Of a stretch of 64,000 nt of DNA, positions 27,048-34,902 are shown piece after piece. The DNA comes from Nocardia nova NBRC 15556 (GTDB taxonomy: Bacteria > Actinomycetota > Actinomycetes > Mycobacteriales > Mycobacteriaceae). Location: NCBI RefSeq assembly GCF_001613005.1, contig NZ_BDBN01000041.1, positions 16,927-80,926 of the forward strand, read 5' to 3'. Made by a program: the position numbers and the translations under genes. How positions within the stretch are numbered: position 1 is the first letter of the stretch; each line of letters opens with the position of its first letter. Under the pieces are notes generated by a model. It was given only the letters and a program-made list of their open reading frames with translations. It was not told the DNA's origin and did not search any database.

Positions 27048-28096
27048 CGAACCTCCTGTGCCACAGGCGGGTACAGCGCCGCCGCGAAATCACCGATCCG
27101 CTCGATCATGCGGTCGAAGAAGGCCGCCGGGTCGGTGCCGACCGCGATATCGGCATTGGGTGCGCGACCCCACATGCCCGCCCAATCGGCGACCGTGGTG
27201 CCGCGGGTGATCGTCCCGGCCAGCTCGACGTCCACCGTTGCCGGGCGCAGCACCGCCAGGGTCGGTTCGAGCGCGACCGCCGCGGCGAACGGATCGTGCA
27301 TATGTGCCAAATACCCCTGGTTGTAATGCTGGTGGAACTCGAAGTAGAACCGCACCGCGTCGATCAGGAACCGCACAATCGGATTGGCCGCCTCGGACCG
27401 GAGGCCGGACGGATCCCCGGGAGCCGGCATCGCGGCGCCGCCGCAGTGCGCTCGCTCGGCGATCCGCCGCAGATGGTCCGGGAACATCTCGATCGATTCG
27501 GTGATGTCGAGCGCGCAGACGATCGGCCGATGATCCTGCGGGGCGGCGGAGAACGCGTCGAAGACCACTTTGGCGGCCTCGGGGTCGACATGCACGTTCC
27601 ACTCGTTGGTCGGGGTGGTGTTACCCGGATGCCGGAACGCGCCGCCCATGATCACCAGTCGCCGAAGCAGTTGCGGCAGCCGGGGTTCCAGTTCCAGCGC
27701 CAGGGCCAGGTTGGTCAAGGGCCCGGTGCACAGGCCCAGTACCGCACCCGGACGTGCCCGCACCGTGTCGACCCACAACTGCGCCGCCGAACGATCCGAG
27801 AGCGGGCGCGGCGAGGGCGGCAGTTCGGCATAGCCGATCCCGTGCGGACCGTGGGTGTCCTCGGTGGTCCGCAGCGGGATCGCCAGCGGCTGCGCCGCGC
27901 CGAGTGCCACCTCGATGGCCGGCGCCCGGCACAGATCCAGCAGGGCCAGATTGTTCGCCGCGACCTGCGCGGTGGGGACATTGCCTCCGGTCGAGGCTAT
28001 TCCGGCGATCTCCAGCTGCGGATCCGCCAGCAGATACAACAGTGCCAGCGCATCGTCGATTCCGGTGTCTACGTCCACCATGATCGTCTGCCGCAC
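27044..28096 (-). CDS. Nucleoside hydrolase (IunH family)
   Basis: 350 residues with the Ca-binding N-terminal signature DVDTGIDDALALLYLL, ASTGGNVPTAQVAANNLALLDL, a middle ITNLALAL-like stretch (GPLTNLALALELEPRLPQLL), MGGAFRHPGNTTPTNEWNVHVDPEAA and a C-terminal HMHDPFAAAVAL. Nucleoside hydrolases cleave the N-glycosidic bond of ribonucleosides to base plus ribose. It is the first gene of a two-gene operon with the amidohydrolase and diverges from the EspR-like regulator gene across 145 bp. Confidence 0.92.
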   Translation of the reverse strand: MRQTIMVDVDTGIDDALALLYLLADPQLEIAGIASTGGNVPTAQVAANNLALLDLCRAPAIEVALGAAQPLAIPLRTTEDTHGPHGIGYAELPPSPRPLSDRSAAQLWVDTVRARPGAVLGLCTGPLTNLALALELEPRLPQLLRRLVIMGGAFRHPGNTTPTNEWNVHVDPEAAKVVFDAFSAAPQDHRPIVCALDITESIEMFPDHLRRIAERAHCGGAAMPAPGDPSGLRSEAANPIVRFLIDAVRFYFEFHQHYNQGYLAHMHDPFAAAVALEPTLAVLRPATVDVELAGTITRGTTVADWAGMWGRAPNADIAVGTDPAAFFDRMIERIGDFAAALYPPVAQEVR

Positions 28097-28241
28097 GGTG
28101 CGAGACTAGCGGCCCGCCGCCGGGCCGCCCCGTCCGGCCTGTCGGCGGGCGAAACGATGCGGACGAGGGTAGTTTCGACATGTCAATTCTCGTGTTGTGG
28201 ACCGTGCGCGTTCCTCGCAGCGGCCTGGGGGTGTTTCGCCG

Positions 28242-28652
28242 GTGAGATTCGCGGACCGTTTCAACGAGGTCGTCTCGCAGTGGGAGCAGGCGCACGGTAT
28301 CCGGATGACCAATCGCGCCTTGGCTTTTCGCGTGACCCAGGCCGGGCATCCCGTCTCGGCGACCTATCTGTCCCAGCTGCGGTCGGGCAATCGCGACAAT
28401 CCGTCCCGAGCTTTGGTCGAAGCCGTGGCCAGGGTGCTGGCGGTGGAATTGACCCGTTTCAACGACGGTGGGCCCGGTGATCCGGTGCCCGGTGACGACC
28501 TGGTGTCGGCGGCGGTGGACGATCCGGCGCTGCGGCGCCTGCTGAGCACGGCGGCCGGACTGTCCGCCTCCTCGATCGAATTGCTGTCGGATCTGGCCGC
28601 CAAGCTGCGGCTCGCGGAGGGGTTGGCGCCGGGCACGACGGCCCAGCTGTGA
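28242..28652 (+). CDS. EspR-like XRE-family regulator
   Basis: About 136 residues from GTG at 28242, which has GGGGG at a suitable distance; an upstream GTG at 28197 would add 15 residues. The helix-turn-helix part contains VSATYLSQLRSGNRDNPSRALVEAVARVL, nearly the same as the DNA-reading segment of mycobacterial EspR (SAPYLSQLRSGNRTNPS). EspR is a nucleoid-associated dimer that controls ESX-1 and cell-wall genes by looping DNA. The C-terminal half (LRRLLSTAAGLSASSIELLSDLAAKLRLAEGL) fits the EspR dimerisation helices. Such regulators are numerous in Nocardia. Confidence 0.85.
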   Translation: MRFADRFNEVVSQWEQAHGIRMTNRALAFRVTQAGHPVSATYLSQLRSGNRDNPSRALVEAVARVLAVELTRFNDGGPGDPVPGDDLVSAAVDDPALRRLLSTAAGLSASSIELLSDLAAKLRLAEGLAPGTTAQL

Positions 28653-28658
28653 CCGTGC

Positions 28659-29903
28659 CTACCGTCCGGTCGTGGCGGCGGAAGTTTCGTACGTGGGCAG
28701 TTCGTAGTCGTCGGTCTTGCCGAAGAACAGCTTCATCATGACCGGCCGCATCGGCTTCGACATCATGATCCGGTTGGCGGTTCGCCGCATGGATGTGCCG
28801 AATGCGCTGGGGGACAGCATCATATCGATTCCGCCGCCGGGGAGTTCCTTGGCCTTGTCGAGGAACGGGGTGACCTTCTCCTCGTAGCGGCGCAGCGCCG
28901 CCGGGACATCGGCCGGATCGGCCGCCAGCTCACCCGCGAGGATGTATGCGCCGACGAGCGCCATCGCCGTGCCCATCCCGGTCATCGGTGAGCCGCAGTA
29001 GCCGGCGTCGCCGACCAACGTCACGCGCCCGGCCGCCAGCGTGGGCATATCGATGCGCGCGAGTTCGTCGAAGTAGAAGTCGTCGGCCTCGGTCATGGCC
29101 GCCAGAATGGTCGGCGCGTGCCAGTGCGGCTGCGAACCGACCTTCTCGCAGATCAGCCGTTGCTGTGCGGCGGTATCGCGGCGCAGCGCCGGATCGGGGT
29201 CGCCGAGCAGAGTGAGAATCGCCTTGGCGGTCGCGGGATCGCGGTCGGGCCGCAAGCCGACCGCGGCGGAAGGAACCAGCTGCATGGCGAACCAGCCGGG
29301 CGTGATCCCCGCCGGGGTCGGCATCGTGAAGAACGAGGCGTAGCCGCCGAGGAAGGTGCTGAACTGCTCCTCCGGACCGAAGGCCAGCCGGCGGGTCGCC
29401 GAATGCACGCCGTCGGCGCCGACGACGAGGTCGAAGTGGCCGCTGCGTCCCGAGGCGAACTCGACCGTCACGCCGGTGTCGTCCTGGGTCAGCGATTCGA
29501 TCCACTCGCCGTAGCGGTAATCCAGCTCACCGCCGGCCGCGGCGACGGCGTCGAGCAGTACCTGATTGAGGTCACCGCGGGTGATCTCGATGTCGGCCAC
29601 CGGGCCCTTGCCCTCGAAATGTTCCATCGCCATGTTCGCGTAGGTGCGTCCCTTGTGGTCGATGTAGGAAATGCCGAGTTCTTCGAGCTGGTATTCGGCG
29701 ATGCCCGGCATCAGGCCCATGCGCTCGGCCACCTCGCGACTGGGTCCGCGCAGATCGACAGCCTGTCCGCCCGGCCGGGGAGCGGTGGCGCGCTCGATGA
29801 CGGTGACCGCGATACCGGCTCGAAGCAATTGCAGCGCAACGGCATTGCCGGCGATGCCGCCGCCGGAGACCAGGATGTGCAGAGGGCGGGAGATGGTGCT
29901 CAT
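28659..29903 (-). CDS. FAD-dependent aromatic-type monooxygenase
   Basis: 414 residues from ATG at 29903 (MSTISRPLHIL). Class A flavoprotein monooxygenase motifs: GGGIAGNAVALQLLRAGIAVTVIER (GxGxxG), VVGADGVHSATRR (DG motif) and LVGDAGYCGSPMTGMGTAMAL (GD motif). It resembles TetX-like and phenol/aromatic hydroxylases that modify aromatic rings, antibiotics or menaquinone-like compounds using NAD(P)H and O2. It faces a TetR gene across a 12-bp perfect inverted repeat, so it is probably induced by its substrate. Confidence 0.88.
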   Translation of the reverse strand: MSTISRPLHILVSGGGIAGNAVALQLLRAGIAVTVIERATAPRPGGQAVDLRGPSREVAERMGLMPGIAEYQLEELGISYIDHKGRTYANMAMEHFEGKGPVADIEITRGDLNQVLLDAVAAAGGELDYRYGEWIESLTQDDTGVTVEFASGRSGHFDLVVGADGVHSATRRLAFGPEEQFSTFLGGYASFFTMPTPAGITPGWFAMQLVPSAAVGLRPDRDPATAKAILTLLGDPDPALRRDTAAQQRLICEKVGSQPHWHAPTILAAMTEADDFYFDELARIDMPTLAAGRVTLVGDAGYCGSPMTGMGTAMALVGAYILAGELAADPADVPAALRRYEEKVTPFLDKAKELPGGGIDMMLSPSAFGTSMRRTANRIMMSKPMRPVMMKLFFGKTDDYELPTYETSAATTGR

Positions 29904-29930
29904 GGGGGTGATTCCTATCGGTTGGTCCGA

Positions 29931-29991
29931 ACGTCTTAGACAAATGTGCCATATGGTTGGCACGCTTGTCTAGTACAAGTGTCTAAGACGT
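29931..29991. promoter_or_regulatory. Nested palindromic operator between monooxygenase and TetR
   Basis: Perfect 12-bp inverted repeat ACGTCTTAGACA (29931-29942) / TGTCTAAGACGT (29980-29991). Inside it lie GTGCCA/TGGCAC (29946-29951, 29958-29963) and CTTGT/ACAAG. The core TTAGACAA/TTGTCTA occurs several times, as expected for TetR dimers bound in tandem, and the region covers both start regions, so it should control both genes. Confidence 0.72.
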
Positions 29992-30005
29992 TGTAACCTG
30001 GGCTT

Positions 30006-30578
30006 ATGGGTAATCGAGAGGATCTGTTGGCAGGGGCGAGGAAGGCGATTCTGGAGCGAGGTCTCGCCAAGGTGACCGCGCGCGACATCGCCGGCGCGGC
30101 CGGGGTCAGCCTGGCGGCCATCGGCTACCACTTCGGTACCAAGGATCGGTTGGTCGCCGAGGCCATCGCCGAGGCGACCGGTGACGAGATCGGCCGCGGT
30201 ATGGAGGCGGCCATCCGGGACGCGGGGGAGGGGCGGACCCTGGCGCAGTCGCTGGAGGCCACGTGGAACGGCATGCTGGACGTCATCCAGAACCATCCGG
30301 ACGAGCTGATTCTCAGCTTCGAGAACGGGGTGCGAGTGGCCCGGTCGCCGGAATCCCAGGAGTACTTCTCGGGTGCGACCGAGGAGGTCTATGCCGCACT
30401 CGTCGAGCCCCTGCGCGAAGTTCATCCGGAGTTGTCGGCCGGCGATGCCCGCGCCGTCGCCAAGCTCTATTTCGCGCTGTTCCAAGGTATGGCGCTGCAG
30501 TGGCTGATCGCGCCCGCGGGTGATCAGCTGACCGGCGACGACGTCGTCCGTGCGGTGCGAGCGATGAGCCGGGAATAG
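30006..30578 (+). CDS. TetR family regulator
   Basis: 190 residues, ATG start. HTH: KVTARDIAGAAGVSLAAIGYHFGTKDRLVAEAI, followed by an AcrR-type ligand domain (DVIQNHPDELILSFENGVRVARSPE). Divergent from the FAD monooxygenase across a large palindromic operator, the classic arrangement of a repressor controlling a neighbouring detoxifying enzyme and itself. Confidence 0.9.
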   Translation: MGNREDLLAGARKAILERGLAKVTARDIAGAAGVSLAAIGYHFGTKDRLVAEAIAEATGDEIGRGMEAAIRDAGEGRTLAQSLEATWNGMLDVIQNHPDELILSFENGVRVARSPESQEYFSGATEEVYAALVEPLREVHPELSAGDARAVAKLYFALFQGMALQWLIAPAGDQLTGDDVVRAVRAMSRE

Positions 30579-30592
30579 CTCGCGCGGGTGCG

Positions 30593-30976
30593 CTATTCGG
30601 CGACTGCGTGGTGCGAGCGGTACCGCCGCCGCCTACCGAGCCGGACGAAGCCGATCCACGACACCGCCACCAGCACGACGACCAGTATGCGTACGAGATC
30701 CAGAGCGCTGCGGGGGTAGAGCACCCCGGTGATGTAGTAGTCGATGAAGCCGGTCGACGGTAGGCCGGCTTCGCCGCCGCGTTCCCGGGCCCACGTCTCA
30801 AGGTAGGTCAGGGGGCAGTCGACCCCGATGAGTACCGTGCTGAAACCCCAGGCCACCGCGGCGATATGGGTCCAGATCGTCCAACGCCACCGCCACGCGA
30901 CGAATCCGCCGACGACGAGGTAGGCGATGAACAGAAAATGCACACCCGCGGTGGCATCTGCCAGCAGCCGGTACAT
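30593..30976 (-). CDS. DUF2784 family membrane protein
   Basis: 127 residues from ATG at 30976 (MYRLLADATAGVHFLF). Four membrane helices with the family features HFLFIAYLVVGGFVAWR, WGFSTVLIGVDCPLTYLETWARERGG and GFIDYYITGVLYP. The Cys-Pro-Leu-Thr motif in the second loop is conserved. Function unknown. It is convergent with the TetR gene and preceded by a long non-coding stretch. Confidence 0.85.
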   Translation of the reverse strand: MYRLLADATAGVHFLFIAYLVVGGFVAWRWRWTIWTHIAAVAWGFSTVLIGVDCPLTYLETWARERGGEAGLPSTGFIDYYITGVLYPRSALDLVRILVVVLVAVSWIGFVRLGRRRRYRSHHAVAE

Positions 30977-31452
30977 CACGTAATCCAGATTAGGGCGCTT
31001 GTCGCCGGCGTGCGCGGGGATTCGGGCGTCGGCGCCTGCCGGGTGAACGACCGTGTCTCCCACGGCCTTCCGGCCGCGGTCGGCGACTCGGAGCGTTAAA
31101 GGATACTGGTACGCACATATGCGCATTAAACGATTAATCGCCCGGCATGGGTCTCGGCCGACACATGGGGGAGCGGTCCATATCGGACAAGGCCAACGAC
31201 ATGGAGAAAGCGCCGTGGCCTTCCGTGGGGGAGTACGGGCCGGCCGGCTGGGAGGGAGGAAGCGCCTGCAGTGCTTTCACCACGAGGTGATTCGAGTCGT
31301 GTCGGAGCTGCAGGAATGTCCTCAAGGCGCCCGGAAGCCATATTCAATATCGATACGTCGATATGCGCATCTAAACATGGGTCCCCTGACGCGTGCCACC
31401 CGGACACACCGCAAACTCACCCCTACAGAACAGCCACGACGGGGCCGGGTGG
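30977..31452. other. Intergenic region with direct repeats and a palindrome
   Basis: 475 bp of mixed composition. Noted signals: a direct repeat atatgcgcattaaac (31117-31131) and atatgcgcatctaaac (31361-31376), a 10-bp perfect palindrome CGATTAATCG (31131-31140) beside the first copy, and ATATCGA/TCGATAT (31347-31364) beside the second. Between the copies lies a 41-codon frame on the + strand. Nothing here matches a known RNA. Confidence 0.5.
31165..31290 (+). CDS. Speculative 41-residue small ORF
   Basis: ATG at 31165 reads MGERSISDKANDMEKAPWPS and ends in a Gly/Cys/Ser-rich tail (GGSACSAFTTR). A charged front half and a small-residue, Cys-containing tail would suit a short leader or modified peptide. 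No ribosome site is evident and third-position GC is lower than in neighbours, so it may be chance. It sits between two 15-16-base direct repeats. Confidence 0.2.
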   Translation: MGERSISDKANDMEKAPWPSVGEYGPAGWEGGSACSAFTTR

Positions 31453-32934
31453 TCACCAGTTGGACGGCTCGTAGTCCTTGAGGAAGCAGCCGAAGAGGTC
31501 GTCGCCGTCTTCCCCGCGCACGATCGGGTCGTAGACGCGGGCGGCGCCGTCCACGAGGTCGAGGGGAGCGTGGAAGCCCTCCTCGGCGAGGCGGAGCTTG
31601 GTGTAGTGCGGGCGCTCGTCGGTGATCCAGCCGGTGTCGACGGCGGTCATGAGGATGCGGTCGGTTTCGAACATCTCGCGGGCGCTGGTGCGGGTGAGCA
31701 TGTTGAGCGCGGCCTTGGCCATATTGGTGTGCGGGTGGCCGGGGCCCTTGTAGCCGCGGCTGAACACACCTTCCATGGCCGAGACGTTGACGATGTACTT
31801 GCGGCGGGCCGGTGATGCGGCGAGGGCGGGCCGCAGCCGGGAGATAAGCAGGAACGGTGCGGTCGAGTTGCACAGCTGCACTTCGAGCAGTTCGGTGGCG
31901 TCGACCTCGGCGACGGTCTGCACCCAGCTGTTGGTGTGGGCCAGATCGGGTACCAAGCCACCGGCGTCGATCGCCACACCGCGCGAAATGCGTTCGGGCG
32001 TGGCCGATCCCGCGACCAGTGCGAGATCGGTGACCTCGGCGGCGGACAGGGAGGTCGGTGCCGGCACGGAGTGCAGGGACGCGGTGAGTGCGTTCGGATG
32101 GGCCTGGGTGGTGTGGCCGAAGGTGATGGTGTCGGGCAGTTCGCCGGCGGGGAGCGGGGCGGATTCGGCCTCGACCAGTGCGGCGTAGGCGCCGGCCGAG
32201 CGCCGGACGGTCTGGGCGGCGTTGTTGATGATGATGTCCAGCGGCCCTTGCGCGGCGACATCGTCGGCCAAGGCGACGACCTGGGCCGGATCGCGCAGGT
32301 CGATGCCGACGATCCGCAGCCGGTGCAGCCATTCGGCGCTGTCGGGCTGGGCGGTGAAGCGGCGGATCGCGTCGTTGGGGAAGCGGGTGGTGACCGTGGT
32401 GTGGGCGCCGTCGCGCAGCAGTCGCAGGGCGATGTACATGCCGATCTTGGCGCGGCCGCCGGTGAGCAGCGCGCGGCGGCCGGACAGGTCGGTGCGGGCA
32501 TCGCGTTTGGCATGGTTGCGGGCGGCGCAGTCCGGGCAGAGCTGGTGGTAGAACCGGTCGACGCGGGTGTAGCGCTGTTTGCAGATGTAGCAGGGCCGCG
32601 GGCGCAGCAGGGTGCCGGCGGCGTCGCCGTCGACGGACGTGGAGAGCGGGATGCCGGCGGTCTCGTCGTCGATGCGGTTCGGGGAGCCGGTGGCGGTGGC
32701 GGCGACCACCGCCCGGTCGGCGGCGGCGACGGCGTCGCGGGCCTGAGTGCGGCGGCGCCGCTTCAGTCTCTTGAACATGTGCCCGACCGCACGCTGCACC
32801 GCGATGGAATCGGGGTTGTCGTCGTCGAGCAGTGCGGCCTGGTCGAGGACGCGCAGGCAGATCGCGAGTTCCTCGGGATCGATGGTGTCCGGCAGGGGAG
32901 TGGTGGGCGCGTTCGTCGTGGTGTGCTCAGCCAT
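31453..32934 (-). CDS. Atypical SDR oxidoreductase with N-terminal zinc ribbon
   Basis: 493 residues, about twice a simple SDR. Residues 1-105 are helical and charged; a four-Cys ribbon follows (CYIC at 115-118, CPDC at 133-136), then an SDR domain with TGGRAKIG at 158-165 as the cofactor loop and INNAAQT for NNAG. The catalytic Ser is present (IVNVSAMEG, Ser385), but the Tyr-x-x-x-Lys position reads TNMAK (Thr403, Lys407), so the proton-donating Tyr is missing from its usual place. Nucleotide binding is likely; ordinary dehydrogenase chemistry is doubtful. Confidence 0.82.
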   Translation of the reverse strand: MAEHTTTNAPTTPLPDTIDPEELAICLRVLDQAALLDDDNPDSIAVQRAVGHMFKRLKRRRRTQARDAVAAADRAVVAATATGSPNRIDDETAGIPLSTSVDGDAAGTLLRPRPCYICKQRYTRVDRFYHQLCPDCAARNHAKRDARTDLSGRRALLTGGRAKIGMYIALRLLRDGAHTTVTTRFPNDAIRRFTAQPDSAEWLHRLRIVGIDLRDPAQVVALADDVAAQGPLDIIINNAAQTVRRSAGAYAALVEAESAPLPAGELPDTITFGHTTQAHPNALTASLHSVPAPTSLSAAEVTDLALVAGSATPERISRGVAIDAGGLVPDLAHTNSWVQTVAEVDATELLEVQLCNSTAPFLLISRLRPALAASPARRKYIVNVSAMEGVFSRGYKGPGHPHTNMAKAALNMLTRTSAREMFETDRILMTAVDTGWITDERPHYTKLRLAEEGFHAPLDLVDGAARVYDPIVRGEDGDDLFGCFLKDYEPSNW

Positions 32935-33016
32935 CGTGCTGCCGGATGATCCTTCGTGTGCGGGAATGTGCGACGCCTATTGTCGCATCGCGGCTGTTGG
33001 AGGCTGCCGGGGCTCC

Positions 33017-33874
33017 TCAGCGCGGGGTGTAGTGGATGGGCCGGTGGTCGGTGTGCTGATCGTCGATGAAGTTGGCGATGGCTTCGACGACCAGCAGGGG
33101 TTCGGTCAGCGGCAGCCAGGGATCGGCGGGCAGTTCGCGCAGCCAGAGGCGGTCGACGTCGCGGCGGATATGGGCACGCAGGCTGGGCAGGGCGGCGGTG
33201 TCGGCCCGGTCGAGGATGAGTTGGACCGGCACGGCGGTGTGTTGCGGGCGCGGATGGCGCAGGTGGTGGGCGAGGTTGGCGGCGACGATGCGGGCGCCGG
33301 CCAGCAGGTCGGCGGGCCAGGTGGTGGCCTGCGGGAGGACCCGGGCGCGCAGGCGGGGCCAGTGCAGGAGGCGGCGGCCGAGAACCAGCCAGCTCAGGCG
33401 CGGGAGCCGCCACCAGGGGCTGCGGGGGCAGCGGAGATCGCGCAGTGCGAGGGCGAGGTGGTCGAGGTGGGGCGCCGACAGCGCGGTGGCGGAGGCGATG
33501 CGGGTGTTGGCGCGCGGGTCGCCGAGGGCGTACCAGAGTTGGATCGCGCCCCAGCCGTGGCCGGCGAGGTGGACCGGTGTGCGGGGGCTGACGGCGTCGA
33601 GGACGGCGAAGAGGTCGTCGGCGAGGTGGGGCAGGCGGTAGCGGTGGGTGCGGGTGGGTGCGCTGGAGCGGCCGTGGCCGCGGACGTCGTAGGTGACCAC
33701 GTGGAAGCTGTCGGCGAGTCCGGTGGCGACCCGGTTCCAGATGCGATGGGTGTCGGTGATGCCGGGGATGAGCACGATGGTGTCGGCCTGGGGGTGGCCG
33801 TATTCGTAGACGGCGAGGTCGCCGCCGGGGGCGGTGACGGTGCGGTGGCGGGAGGGGGTGCGGGCTGGGTTCAT
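33017..33874 (-). CDS. Alpha/beta-hydrolase fold protein lacking the Ser/Asp nucleophile
   Basis: 285 residues from ATG at 33874. Oxyanion-region VLIPGITDTHRIWN and YDVRGHGRSSAP are normal for the fold, but the nucleophile elbow is AGHGWGA (Gly107) where lipases have GxSxG and epoxide hydrolases GHDWG. It is therefore probably not a conventional hydrolase. A long Trp/Arg/Leu-rich cap (PWWRLPRLSWLVLGRRLLHWPRL) may contact membranes. It sits 82 bp upstream of the zinc-ribbon SDR gene on the same strand and diverges from a TetR gene, with matching palindromes in between. Confidence 0.82.
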   Translation of the reverse strand: MNPARTPSRHRTVTAPGGDLAVYEYGHPQADTIVLIPGITDTHRIWNRVATGLADSFHVVTYDVRGHGRSSAPTRTHRYRLPHLADDLFAVLDAVSPRTPVHLAGHGWGAIQLWYALGDPRANTRIASATALSAPHLDHLALALRDLRCPRSPWWRLPRLSWLVLGRRLLHWPRLRARVLPQATTWPADLLAGARIVAANLAHHLRHPRPQHTAVPVQLILDRADTAALPSLRAHIRRDVDRLWLRELPADPWLPLTEPLLVVEAIANFIDDQHTDHRPIHYTPR

Positions 33875-33908
33875 CGGTCTACCTCGTGAGCGCGGGGTCG
33901 GAGCCGCT

Positions 33909-33923
33909 CGTACTGCCGGTACG
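33909..33923. promoter_or_regulatory. Palindromic operator copy 1 (CGTACTGCCGGTACG)
   Basis: 15-base near-palindrome 35 bp upstream of the hydrolase start. Its reverse complement differs by one base from the copy at 34031-34045, so the two probably bind the same TetR dimer. Confidence 0.62.
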
Positions 33924-34030
33924 GTCAACGGTAGCGACAGTACGCGATCGGCTGTCGGTCGGCGGACCTCGGTGGGGTATCTCCTTATTCAGCCCCCATT
34001 TCGGCTGGTGCACGGGGCGGTCATCGATTT

Positions 34031-34045
34031 CGTACCGGCGGTACG
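34031..34045. promoter_or_regulatory. Palindromic operator copy 2 (CGTACCGGCGGTACG)
   Basis: Arms CGTACC/GGTACG around GGC, 42 bp upstream of the TetR start. With the copy near the divergent hydrolase it suggests one repressor controlling both directions. Confidence 0.65.
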
Positions 34046-34087
34046 TGTAACGTGGGTGCGACTGTTCGCTCGGCTGGGGAGGTACCC

Positions 34088-34810
34088 ATGGTGTCTCGGG
34101 TCGGCCGGCGAGCTGCCGCGCCTCGGGTCACGCGGGAGGAGATCGTCGATGCGGCGATCCGGGTGATCGACCGGGACGGCCCGCAGCCGAGTATGGACGA
34201 CATCGCGCGTGCGGCGGGGATGACGAAGCCGCGGTTGTATCGGCAGTTCGCGGACAAGGCGGATCTGTACACCGAGATCGCCGATCGGATGTCGCGCGAC
34301 GCGTTCGCGGCCGCCGGGCAGGATATGACGTTGCTGCTGCAGCCGCCGCGGCCCGCGCTGCGGCGGGTGTTCACCGCGTATGCGGCCGGAATTCTTCAGC
34401 ATCCCAATGTCTTTCGGTTTCTGATGCAGGCGCCGGTGGTGCAGACGGCGCAGGCGAGCAGGTCGGGGGGAAAGGCGGTGGGGGCGGTGCTGCAGTTCGA
34501 TCTGGGGCGCGATGCGGCGCGGCGGTTCGCGAAGCTCGCGCAATCGATCGCGGAGGCGGTGCCGATCGAGACGGCGGGTTTGGACTATCTGGCGCGGGCG
34601 GTCGTCGGCGTGGTGGTGGCGACGACGGATCTGTGGCTCGAGGGGGCGGAGTCGCCGCGGCGGAGCAGTGCGGATTTCGTCGCGGAGCTGACCGAGTTGG
34701 TCTGGTCACTGATCGACGGGTTTCTGCGGCGGCAGCGGATCGTGGCGGATCCGGAGGTTCCGATTTTCAGCACGCTGGCGGAGGCGAATATCGCGCGGGA
34801 GGCGCACTGA
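34088..34810 (+). CDS. TetR family regulator
   Basis: 240 residues from ATG at 34088 with GGGGAGG upstream. HTH: PSMDDIARAAGMTKPRLYRQFADKADLY. The ligand domain includes HPNVFRFLMQAPVVQ and LAEGAESP-like helices. It probably represses itself and the divergent hydrolase-SDR genes through the paired 15-base palindromes; the acyl-CoA dehydrogenase 92 bp downstream may be a further target. Confidence 0.9.
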   Translation: MVSRVGRRAAAPRVTREEIVDAAIRVIDRDGPQPSMDDIARAAGMTKPRLYRQFADKADLYTEIADRMSRDAFAAAGQDMTLLLQPPRPALRRVFTAYAAGILQHPNVFRFLMQAPVVQTAQASRSGGKAVGAVLQFDLGRDAARRFAKLAQSIAEAVPIETAGLDYLARAVVGVVVATTDLWLEGAESPRRSSADFVAELTELVWSLIDGFLRRQRIVADPEVPIFSTLAEANIAREAH

Positions 34811-34902
34811 ACCCACGTTGTTGACATGCCGCCAATAGTGCGACAGGCTGGTGCGCGGGGCCGGTGCGGTCCGGTTCCGGGTACGAGACGAAGGAAGTAA
34901 CG

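Noticed and set aside
31053..31481. 142-codon + strand frame between DUF2784 and SDR genes
   Set aside because: Arg/Thr-rich composition, no ribosome site, crosses direct repeats and palindromes, and ends inside the SDR gene; no domain seen.
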